Shown: one piece after another, positions 1 through 5,751 of the stretch
Layout: the number at the start of each line of letters is the position of its first letter
How positions within the stretch are numbered: the first letter of the stretch is position 1
Origin: Spirochaetales bacterium
GTDB lineage: Bacteria > Spirochaetota > Spirochaetia > Sphaerochaetales > Sphaerochaetaceae
NCBI GenBank assembly: GCA_012800465.1
Contig: JAAZJI010000116.1
Location: 1 to 6,611 of the forward strand
Length of the DNA stretch: 6,611 bases
Direction of reading: 5' to 3'
Translations under genes and position numbers: made by a program
The notes under the pieces: generated by a model
Database searches by the model: none
What the model was told of the DNA's origin: nothing
The model's input: only the letters and a program-made list of their open reading frames with translations

Positions 1-244
1 GGAGTGCCGGTACATCACTCGGCTTGTCCATCCCCACTACAAGAAAGAGTGCCGATCGATCCTCCATCTCGGAGGCGTGCTGGTCGATGCGATCAAAGCG
101 GGGATCGGGGAGTTGGATCTGTCCGGCCTCGGCCAATCGATCGCCCACTTGGAAATCCCCCTTTCCCATGATATCACGGTAGATGTGCGAGAACCCGACG
201 GTTCAATGAGAACAATCATTGCCGAAGGATCCTTCACCTTATAG
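1..244 (+). CDS. C-terminal end of an unrecognised protein (5' truncated)
   Basis: An open frame enters from the left edge (first full codon at position 2) and runs 80 codons to TAG at 242-244. I do not recognise the family. The visible part begins ECRYITRLVHPHYKKECRSI and includes Cys2, His10, His12, Cys17 and His22, close enough to bind a metal, although that is only a guess. The rest is a mixed hydrophobic and polar domain with no membrane segment, ending in alternating short stretches that look like beta strands (HDITVDVREPDGS and TIIAEGSFTL). Its stop codon overlaps the Shine-Dalgarno of the next gene, and the gap to that ATG is 11 nt, so it is probably co-transcribed with the aminopeptidase. 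The coding call rests on the clean open frame, codon use like its neighbours and the tight junction. The function is unknown. Confidence 0.75.
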   Translation, partial: ECRYITRLVHPHYKKECRSILHLGGVLVDAIKAGIGELDLSGLGQSIAHLEIPLSHDITVDVREPDGSMRTIIAEGSFTL

Positions 245-255
245 GAGATACGACG

Positions 256-1485
256 ATGAATGAACAGGATATCCGGCGATATGCGGAATTGATCATCACC
301 AAAGGCATCAACCTGCAGAAAGGCAAGGCGGTGCTCATCACCACCGGTGCGGGGACCTACTACTTCGCCCGCGCCCTCGGCAAGGCCGCCTACCGCCTGG
401 GGGCCTCCTACGTGCAGATCCTCACCGACGATCTGGACCTGCTCTCCTCCCGCTTGGAAGCCCAGAGCGAAGAAGAGGTCCAGTTCGTTCCCGCCTACCT
501 CAAGGCGCTCGATTACGAAGGGATCAGCGAAGGGTGGTCCTACATCCGCGTCGACTCCACCGAGGAGCGGTTGGACCACGGCCCGCTCGACCCGATAAAG
601 AACCGGCTCGCCTCCGCCGCCCGCCGGAAGGCTTCCGAAGCCCGTTCGAGGGTCCTGATGCGCCATCAGCTGCCCTGGTGCGTCTGTGTCGCCCCGGGGC
701 CGCTCTGGGCACGGCAGGTCCTCGGCGAGGATGCCAGACCTGAGGATCTCTTCGAGGTTCTGAAACCGATTCTTCTCCTGGACAGGGAGGACCCCGGATC
801 GGCATGGGATGAAAAGCATGAGCTGCTGAAACAGCGGATGGACTTTATCAATGCGTTGGATTTCAAGGCGCTCCACTTCAAGAGCCCCCTGACCGACCTG
901 ACGATCGGGTTCAGAAAGGAGGCCCGCTTCGTGGGCGGAGCGGAGACCCTTCCCTCCGGCAAGCGCTTCTTCGCGAACCTGCCCACCGAGGAGATCTTCT
1001 CCACCCCCGACCGCATGCAGGTCGAAGGATATGTGACGACAACCCGCCCCGTGGAGGTGCTGAACACCCCCACCGAGGAGGTCCGCTTCGTCTTCAAGGA
1101 GGGAAAGGTCGTCGAGCATTCGGCGAAGAAGGGCAAGGACGTGCTGGACCGTTTCTTCGAGATCGACGAGGGAGCAAGACGAATCGGGGAAGTGGCGCTG
1201 GTCGATGAAAGCAGCCCGATCGCCCAAAGCGGTCTGGTCTTCCACTCGATCCTCTTGGATGAGAACGCTTCCTGCCACCTCGCTCTCGGCGAGGGATACC
1301 CGATCTGTCTGGAGGGCGGCTCCACCCTCTCAAGCGAGGAGGAGCTTCATGAGGCGGGGTGCAACACCAGCCTGGTCCACGTCGACTTCATGGTGGGTTC
1401 AAGCGACATGAACGTCGATGCGATCCTCCGTGACGGGTCACGGGTGCCGATCATCGTCGACGGCCGCTTCAGTTTAAATCGCTGA
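256..1485 (+). CDS. M29 family metallo-aminopeptidase (AmpS/AmpT/PepS-like)
   Basis: This 409-residue protein is the usual full length for a peptidase family M29 (thermophilic metalloprotease) enzyme, a cytoplasmic dinuclear-metal exopeptidase that removes N-terminal residues from peptides. The family motifs are in order: NLPTEEIF at 241-248, GEVALVDESSPI at 311-322, DENASCHLALGEGY at 335-348 and HVDFMVG at 375-381. The spacing matches the known metal ligands of AmpS/AmpT, so Glu246, Glu312, His341, His375 and Asp377 should bind the two metals and Tyr348 should be the conserved active-site tyrosine. The N-terminal half is the less conserved substrate and dimerisation domain. The ATG start is supported by AGGAG at 243-247, 8 nt upstream, which overlaps the previous stop. 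There is no signal peptide. The last 17 bp overlap the end of coaX on the other strand. Substrate preference cannot be read from the sequence. The family call is secure. Confidence 0.95.
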   Translation: MNEQDIRRYAELIITKGINLQKGKAVLITTGAGTYYFARALGKAAYRLGASYVQILTDDLDLLSSRLEAQSEEEVQFVPAYLKALDYEGISEGWSYIRVDSTEERLDHGPLDPIKNRLASAARRKASEARSRVLMRHQLPWCVCVAPGPLWARQVLGEDARPEDLFEVLKPILLLDREDPGSAWDEKHELLKQRMDFINALDFKALHFKSPLTDLTIGFRKEARFVGGAETLPSGKRFFANLPTEEIFSTPDRMQVEGYVTTTRPVEVLNTPTEEVRFVFKEGKVVEHSAKKGKDVLDRFFEIDEGARRIGEVALVDESSPIAQSGLVFHSILLDENASCHLALGEGYPICLEGGSTLSSEEELHEAGCNTSLVHVDFMVGSSDMNVDAILRDGSRVPIIVDGRFSLNR

Positions 1486-2230
1486 TCAGCTTCAACCCGT
1501 CAAGGGTGTGCATCGGCGCAACCTGGTTGATCCGTCCGACCAGGGGGCTGAGCGTCCGCGAAAGTCCCCCGGTCGCGATCACATAGAGCTCTTCGCCGAT
1601 TTCCGCTTCCGTCAGCTCGATGATCGTCTTCACCAGCCCCGCATATCCGAACATGATGCCGCCGTTGATCGAATCCTGGCTGGTCCGCCCGATCACCGAG
1701 GGCGGGGTCTTCAGTTCGACCTGCGGAAGCTGGGCGGTCGCTCCGAAGAGGGAGTCCACGGCGGTCACCAGCCCGGGAGCGATCGAGACCCCGAGAACCG
1801 CCCCTTCCCTGTTCACCGTCGAGAACGTCAGGGCCGTCCCGAAGTCGATGACCATCACGCATTTTTCCGGATGGACATAGTGGGCCTGCGCCAAATTGGC
1901 CATGAGGTCCATCCCCAGCTCCTTGGGGATCGTCTCACGGATCAGATTGGTGTTCACCGAGTGGCTGACCATCAGGGGCTGGATCGAAAAGAGGTTGTAG
2001 ATGTTCTTGGCGATCGCCCGGGTGAGATTGGGGACGACGCTGCAGATCACCGCCCTGGTGATCTCCTCGCCTTTGATCCCGGCGCTGTTCATCAGCGCTT
2101 CGAGGACGACGAAGTACTCGTCGGTCGTCTTCTTCCGGTCGCTATGGATCCGAAAGGAGTGGATCCATTCCGTTCCATTGTGCACCGCCACGACGACGTG
2201 GCTGTTGCCGATATCAACCGCTACCAACAT
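1469..2230 (-). CDS. coaX: Type III pantothenate kinase
   Basis: This 253-residue protein phosphorylates pantothenate to 4'-phosphopantothenate, the first step of coenzyme A synthesis, in the cytoplasm. CoaX belongs to the ASKHA fold, unrelated to CoaA. Visible motifs are DIGN (6-9, phosphate 1), the substrate and catalytic region LGMDLMAN (105-112, Asp108 as the likely base), IDFGTALTF (128-136, phosphate 2), IAPGLVTAVDSLF (150-162), SINGG (187-191) and IATGGLS (218-224). The usual GADR motif reads GMDL here, losing the Arg but keeping the Asp. Type III kinases are typically insensitive to CoA feedback and need a monovalent cation. ATG start, with GAGGAAG at 2236-2242 spaced 5 nt away. That site overlaps the stop of the upstream ABC-F gene, so expression is probably coupled to it. 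The 3' end runs 17 bp into the opposing aminopeptidase gene and no terminator is visible. Confidence 0.96.
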   Translation of the reverse strand: MLVAVDIGNSHVVVAVHNGTEWIHSFRIHSDRKKTTDEYFVVLEALMNSAGIKGEEITRAVICSVVPNLTRAIAKNIYNLFSIQPLMVSHSVNTNLIRETIPKELGMDLMANLAQAHYVHPEKCVMVIDFGTALTFSTVNREGAVLGVSIAPGLVTAVDSLFGATAQLPQVELKTPPSVIGRTSQDSINGGIMFGYAGLVKTIIELTEAEIGEELYVIATGGLSRTLSPLVGRINQVAPMHTLDGLKLISDLN

Positions 2231-2235
2231 GGTCC

Positions 2236-2242
2236 CTTCCTC
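2236..2242 (-). promoter_or_regulatory. coaX ribosome binding site overlapping ABC-F stop
   Basis: GAGGAAG on the minus strand lies 5 nt before the coaX ATG and shares bases with the TGA of the ABC-F gene (2241-2243). A ribosome finishing the ABC-F gene would therefore stop directly on this site, which suggests coupled translation of the two genes. Confidence 0.8.
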
Positions 2243-3878
2243 AGAGAGCCAAGGCGTTCTTGACTCCCCCGTACAGCTCGATCCTCAGCGCCTTGATCCC
2301 CTCGTCCCTGAAATACTCCTCGAAGCCCATCATTCTGTCAATCACCCCGCCGGGAGTGAATTCGATGATCCGGTTCGCGATCGATTCGACGAACTGGTGG
2401 TCATGGCTGTTGAACAGAATATTTCCGGTGAATTCAATCAAGCCGTTGTTGAGGGCGGTGATCGCCTCCAGGTCCAAGTGGCTGGTCGGCTCATCGAAGA
2501 TCAGGACGTTCGCCCCTTCAAGCATCATCTTCGCAAGGAGGCAGCGGACCTTCTCGCCCCCGCTGAGGACGGTGAGATCCTTCAAGGCCTCGTCCCCGCT
2601 GAAGAGCATCCGCCCGAGGAAGGAACGGACGTAGGTCTCGTCCTGGTCGGGGCTGTAGCGACGGAGCCAATCGACGATCGGCACCCGCTCTTCGAAGAGG
2701 TGGTTGTTGTTCTTGGGAAAGTAGGAAAGGCTCGTGGTGACGCCCCAGGTGTAGGTGCCGCCGTCCTGCTCGTCGTTCCCGCTGAGAATCTCGAAGAGGG
2801 CGGTCTTGGCGGCATGGTTCGGCCCGACGAACGCGATCTTGTCCCCGGCGTTCACATGGAGGGAGAACGAGTCCAGCAGCACCTCCCCCTCAATCGATTT
2901 GGAGAGAGAGTCGATCTCCAGGATGTTCCGACCGACCTCCCGGTTGGGCTTGAACGCGACATAGGGGAAGCGGCGGCTGGAGGGGCGGATGTCATCGATC
3001 GTGAGCTTGTCGATCAGCTTCTTCCGGCTGGTCGCCTGGCGGGCCTTTGCCACGTTGGAGCTGAAGCGGTAGATGAACTCCTTCAGCTCGGCGATCTTCT
3101 CCTCCCGTCGCCGTTTCTCGTCCCGCTGCTGCTTGGCGGCGAGCTGGCTGGACAGATACCAGAAGTCGTAGTTGCCCACATAGAGCTGAATCTTGCCGTA
3201 ATCGATGTCGGCGATGTGGGTGCACACCGTGTTGAGGAAGTGCCGGTCGTGGGAGACCACGATGACGGTGTTGTCGAAGTCGGAGAGGAAATCCTCCAGC
3301 CAGTGGATCGATTCCAGGTCCAGGTGGTTCGTCGGCTCGTCAAGCAGGAGGATGTCGGGATTCCCGAACAGCGCCTGGGCCAGGAGGGCCCGGACCTTGA
3401 TCGAGTCCTCGACTTCGGCCATCCGTTTTTCATGGAGCGCATCGGCGATCCCGAGCCCGCTGAGCAGTTGAGCCGCTTCGCTCTCGGCCTCCCAACCCCC
3501 GAGCTCGGCGAAATCCCCTTCCAGCTCGGCGGCCCTCAGGCCGTCCTCCTCGGTGAACTCCTCCTTGGCGTAGATCTCGTCCCGCTCCTTCATGATCGCA
3601 TAGAGCTTCTCGTACCCCATGATGACCGTCTCCAGGACCGAGTACTCGTTGAAGGCGAAGTGGTCCTGGCGAAGGGTGGCGAGCCGCTGGCCGGCTGTGA
3701 CGAAGACCTTGCCGGTATCCGGTTCGATCTCCCCGCTGAGAATCTTCAGGAAGGTGGATTTTCCCGCGCCGTTCGCCCCTATGATCCCGTAACAGTTGCC
3801 CGGGGTGAACTTGATGTCCACCTCCTTGAAGAGAACCTGCGTGCCGTATGACAGGCTGATGTTGGATGCTGTAATCAT
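2241..3878 (-). CDS. ybiT: ABC-F family ATPase, YbiT/YkpA branch
   Basis: This 545-residue protein has two ABC ATPase domains and no membrane segments, as in ABC-F proteins that bind the ribosomal E site and modulate elongation. NBD1 has Walker A GANGAGKS (34-41), Walker B DILLLDEP (175-182) and an H-loop at His210. The linker (about 240-310) includes a charged coiled stretch near 246-270 and the element SRKKLIDKLTIDDIRPSSRR (284-303). NBD2 has a weak Walker A GPNHAAKT (352-359), signature LSGGEK (438-443), Walker B VLIFDEP (458-464) and SHDHQF (491-496). The first signature position reads VEDSIKV, with no LSGG. A lost first signature and SHDHQF are traits I associate with the YbiT branch, and the length fits. 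ATG start with GAGGG at 3886-3890. It lies just downstream of the tRNA terminator and upstream of coaX. It is probably a housekeeping translation factor rather than an antibiotic-resistance type, since the linker is not extended. Confidence 0.94.
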   Translation of the reverse strand: MITASNISLSYGTQVLFKEVDIKFTPGNCYGIIGANGAGKSTFLKILSGEIEPDTGKVFVTAGQRLATLRQDHFAFNEYSVLETVIMGYEKLYAIMKERDEIYAKEEFTEEDGLRAAELEGDFAELGGWEAESEAAQLLSGLGIADALHEKRMAEVEDSIKVRALLAQALFGNPDILLLDEPTNHLDLESIHWLEDFLSDFDNTVIVVSHDRHFLNTVCTHIADIDYGKIQLYVGNYDFWYLSSQLAAKQQRDEKRRREEKIAELKEFIYRFSSNVAKARQATSRKKLIDKLTIDDIRPSSRRFPYVAFKPNREVGRNILEIDSLSKSIEGEVLLDSFSLHVNAGDKIAFVGPNHAAKTALFEILSGNDEQDGGTYTWGVTTSLSYFPKNNNHLFEERVPIVDWLRRYSPDQDETYVRSFLGRMLFSGDEALKDLTVLSGGEKVRCLLAKMMLEGANVLIFDEPTSHLDLEAITALNNGLIEFTGNILFNSHDHQFVESIANRIIEFTPGGVIDRMMGFEEYFRDEGIKALRIELYGGVKNALAL

Positions 3879-3896
3879 CGATAATCCCTCTGTCGG

Positions 3897-3927
3897 AAAA
3901 ACAGGGCAACCGGTGGTTGCCCTGTTT
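3897..3927 (-). terminator. Intrinsic terminator after tRNA-Glu
   Basis: A perfect 13-bp stem (3899-3911 with 3915-3927) and a 3-nt loop (3912-3914) are followed on the minus strand by a run of five T (complement of 3897-3901). The hairpin begins 8 nt after the tRNA-Glu 3' end. On the plus strand there is only a short T run, so it is read as minus-strand. It ends about 20 nt before the ABC-F start codon, so it could also limit transcription into that gene. Confidence 0.92.
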
Positions 3928-3935
3928 CATACTCG

Positions 3936-4007
3936 TAGTTCCTAGGGGAATCGAACCCCTATTTGAAGACTGAGAATCTCCCGTCCTAACCGTTAGACGA
4001 AGGAACC
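3936..4007 (-). tRNA. tRNA-Glu (anticodon CTC)
   Basis: A full 72-nt cloverleaf on the minus strand. The acceptor stem is GGTTCCT with AGGAACT, closed by a G1:U72 wobble. The D arm is GTCT...AGGAC, the anticodon stem GGAGA with TCTTC around loop TTCTCAG (anticodon CTC, reading GAG), the variable region AAAT, and the T arm AGGGG-TTCGATT-CCCCT. Discriminator A73; CCA is not encoded. U11-A24, U13-G22 with A46, and the missing base 47 match known bacterial tRNA-Glu identity elements. It starts 4 nt after tRNA-Gln, so both come from one transcript. Confidence 0.97.
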
Positions 4008-4011
4008 ATCG

Positions 4012-4082
4012 CTGGGATGGAGGGATTCGAACCCCCAAAGGCAGAACCAGAATCTGCAGTGTTACCATTACACTACATCCCA
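4012..4082 (-). tRNA. tRNA-Gln (anticodon CTG)
   Basis: A full 71-nt cloverleaf on the minus strand. The acceptor stem is TGGGATG with CATCCCA, including the U1:A72 pair typical of bacterial tRNA-Gln. The D arm is GTGTAATGGTAACAC, the anticodon stem GCAGA with TCTGC around loop TTCTGGT (anticodon CTG, reading CAG), the variable region CTTT, and the T arm GGGGG-TTCGAAT-CCCTC. The discriminator is G73, as expected for glutamine. CCA is not encoded. It is the first gene of the tRNA pair, about 10 nt after the predicted transcription start. Confidence 0.97.
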
Positions 4083-4099
4083 TTTCAAAATCCTTCGGT

Positions 4100-4129
4100 A
4101 GGATACGAAAATCCTCAATCCTTTGTCAA
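4100..4129 (-). promoter_or_regulatory. Promoter of the tRNA-Gln/tRNA-Glu pair
   Basis: On the minus strand a perfect -35 box TTGACA (4124-4129) is followed after 18 nt by TATCCT (4100-4105, 4 of 6 to TATAAT). Transcription would start near 4092-4094, about 10 nt before tRNA-Gln. The promoter lies inside the 119-nt gap between apt and the tRNA genes, in a cluster of AGGAT/ATCCT pentamers (4090-4148). No convincing terminator for apt is visible in the rest of this gap. Confidence 0.78.
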
Positions 4130-4201
4130 CCACCAAAAAGGATATCCTCCCGGCGGGGACTGCATGGCTACCATACCCTCCAAACGGGGTGTTTGTAAAG
4201 G

Positions 4202-4729
4202 TCACTCGGAGTCGTAGGTGATGAGGACTTCCGTCGGGTACGCCTTGAGCACCTCCCCGTAGTTCAAAAAGGGCAGACCGATGACCCCCAGGATGCCGGT
4301 GACGACCGCCCCGTGCTCCTCGAAGATCGAGGCTGCGGCCTTGAGGGTTCCGCCGGTGGCGATCAGGTCGTCGACCAGGAGGATTTTCCTGCCGGGATGC
4401 ACGTCGAGCTTCTGGATGCAGATGACGTCCTCCCCGTATTCGAGCGCGAAGCTCTTGGTATGGACCTCGTTGGGCAGCTTGCCCATCTTGCGGACGAGGA
4501 TCAGGGGAACGCCGAGGCGCTCGGCCAGGGGAGCTCCGAAAACGAAACCGCGGGCTTCGATCGCGGCGATCGAATCGAACCGGTAGGAGCCCGCCCTTTT
4601 TGCAAGCTCATCGATGCTGGCGCGGAAGGCGGTGCTGTCGTTCAGGATTCCCGTGATGTCGTAGTAGAGGATTCCTTTCTTGGGGAAGTCGGGGACTTTC
4701 CGAATTGCACGATCCAGATCGATGTTCAC
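4202..4729 (-). CDS. apt: Adenine phosphoribosyltransferase
   Basis: This 175-residue protein is normal length for APRT, a cytoplasmic purine-salvage enzyme converting adenine and PRPP to AMP and pyrophosphate. Visible are the N-terminal FPKKGILYYDIT (15-26), EARGFVFGAPLA (58-69), the flexible-loop region RKMGKLP (80-86) followed by the EYGED segment (97-101), and the PRPP-binding signature ILLVDDLIATGGTL (116-129) with acidic Asp120 and Asp121. The start is GTG at 4727-4729, supported by GGGAGG at 4736-4741, 6 nt upstream. The GTG overlaps the TGA of tsaD as GTGA, a 4-nt overlap, so the two genes are almost certainly translationally coupled. It is the last gene of a three-gene minus-strand operon. 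The MNIDLDRAIRKVPDFP start fits the family, so no upstream extension is needed. Confidence 0.97.
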   Translation of the reverse strand: MNIDLDRAIRKVPDFPKKGILYYDITGILNDSTAFRASIDELAKRAGSYRFDSIAAIEARGFVFGAPLAERLGVPLILVRKMGKLPNEVHTKSFALEYGEDVICIQKLDVHPGRKILLVDDLIATGGTLKAAASIFEEHGAVVTGILGVIGLPFLNYGEVLKAYPTEVLITYDSE

Positions 4730-5751
4730 GCTCGACCTCCCGGGGTGTACTGTTTCTTGAACGCACCGACACGGGCGCTCGCTTTCATATCATAGCCGTC
4801 CCGGATGCCATCCTTGAGGTAATGGTAGCCCAATGCGGCGATCATCGCCGCGTTGTCGGTACAGAGTTCCATCGAGGGGAACGCGACCGTGTACCCGCCC
4901 TTGCGGAACTTCTTAAGTTCGCTGCGGAGATAGCTGTTCGCGGCCACTCCCCCGCCGACGCTGATGCTTTTCAGCCCGGTATCCGCCAGGGCGGTCCGGA
5001 TCCGCTTGATCAACATGTTGATCGCGGTCCGCTGAAAGGAGGCGGCGATGTTCTCACTCGATTTCTCGCTCTTGCCGTCCCAATATTTGTCCAGATGGTT
5101 TATCGCGGCGCTTTTCAGGCCGGAGTACGAGATGTCGTAGGGGTTCGTCTTTTCCCGGATCTTCGGCCCGGGAAAGCGGAATGCGAGGGGATTTCCCGTC
5201 CGGGCGAGCCGGTCGATCGCGATTCCTCCCGGGTACCCGAGGTCGTAGTGCTTGGCGACCTTGTCGAACGCCTCGCCGATCGCATCGTCGATCGTGGTTC
5301 CCAGCACCTCCAGGTCGTCATAGCCTGAGACCTTGCAGATCACCGTATGCCCGCCGGAGACGAGCACCCCCAGATAGGGATAGGAGAGCTCGTGCTCAAT
5401 CTGCGGGGCATAGAGGTGCGCCCGGATGTGGTCGATCCCGATCAGGGGCACCCCTTTGGCGGCGGCGAACCCTTTGGCGAAGCTGACGCCCACCAGCAGG
5501 GAGCCGAGCAGACCGGGGCGGTTGGTGACCGCGACGGCGTCGATCTCGACGCCCGCATCATCGATGGCGGCCTTCACCGTCGGGACGATCCATTCGGTGT
5601 GGATCCGGGAAGCGATCTCGGGCACGACCCCGTAGTAGATCCGATGCTCCTCGATCTGCGTCGCGATGACATTGCTGAGGATCGTCTTGCCGTCGACGAC
5701 GACGCTCGCCGCGCACTCGTCGCAGGAGGTCTCGATTCCAAGGACGTTCAC
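4726..5751 (-). CDS. tsaD: tRNA N6-adenosine threonylcarbamoyltransferase
   Basis: This 341-residue protein is the usual length for TsaD (Gcp/YgjD/Kae1 family). It transfers the threonylcarbamoyl group from TC-AMP to A37 of ANN-reading tRNAs to make t6A, working with TsaB and TsaE in bacteria; neither partner gene is in this window. The ASKHA-fold motifs are clear: GIETSCDE (5-12), the metal-site histidines His108 and His112 in HIRAH, VSGGHT (131-136), DDAIGEAFDKVAK (155-167), SGLK (210-213), GGGVAANSYLR (266-276) and CTDNAAMIA (297-305), with Asp299 the third metal ligand. The residue before His108 is Asp, where Asn or His is more common. The start is GTG (5749-5751), overlapping the TGA of the preceding small gene as GTGA, with GAGGA at 5761-5765. 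Its stop overlaps the apt start in the same way, so it is the middle gene of a coupled operon. Confidence 0.97.
   Translation of the reverse strand: MNVLGIETSCDECAASVVVDGKTILSNVIATQIEEHRIYYGVVPEIASRIHTEWIVPTVKAAIDDAGVEIDAVAVTNRPGLLGSLLVGVSFAKGFAAAKGVPLIGIDHIRAHLYAPQIEHELSYPYLGVLVSGGHTVICKVSGYDDLEVLGTTIDDAIGEAFDKVAKHYDLGYPGGIAIDRLARTGNPLAFRFPGPKIREKTNPYDISYSGLKSAAINHLDKYWDGKSEKSSENIAASFQRTAINMLIKRIRTALADTGLKSISVGGGVAANSYLRSELKKFRKGGYTVAFPSMELCTDNAAMIAALGYHYLKDGIRDGYDMKASARVGAFKKQYTPGGRA
4736..4741 (-). promoter_or_regulatory. apt ribosome binding site inside tsaD
   Basis: GGGAGG on the minus strand lies 6 nt before the GTG of apt and within the last codons of tsaD. It fixes GTG 4727-4729 as the start rather than a downstream ATG. 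Confidence 0.8.

Noticed and set aside
37..1278. A 413-codon minus-strand open frame opposite the aminopeptidase
   Set aside because: It has no recognisable motif, it crosses the boundary of two plus-strand genes, and the plus strand carries all the M29 metal ligands.
1481..1490. Perfect 10-bp palindrome GCTGATCAGC at the aminopeptidase stop
   Set aside because: It has no loop and no T run on either strand, so it is not a terminator; a 10-bp palindrome here may be chance.
2001..3851. A very long plus-strand open frame (616 codons) opposite the ABC-F and coaX genes
   Set aside because: It lies antisense to two clearly conserved genes, has a translation rich in repeated Val, Leu, Asp, Glu and Gly with no known motif, and arises from codon bias in GC-rich DNA.
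3430..4083. A 217-codon minus-strand open frame covering both tRNAs and the start of the ABC-F gene
   Set aside because: It would translate through two tRNA genes and a terminator, and runs in a different frame from the ABC-F gene.
4139..4163. Possible apt terminator on the minus strand (GGGAGG-ATAT-CCTTTTT)
   Set aside because: Only three strong pairs, the rest G:U, so the hairpin would be too weak to call.
4981..5700. High density of GATC (17 sites in 720 bp where about 3 are expected), suggesting a Dam-like or HIP1-like signal
   Set aside because: In tsaD all eight sites I checked for frame are a G-ending codon followed by the Ile codon ATC, so codon preference explains most of it. A genome-wide count corrected for codon use would be needed to revive it.
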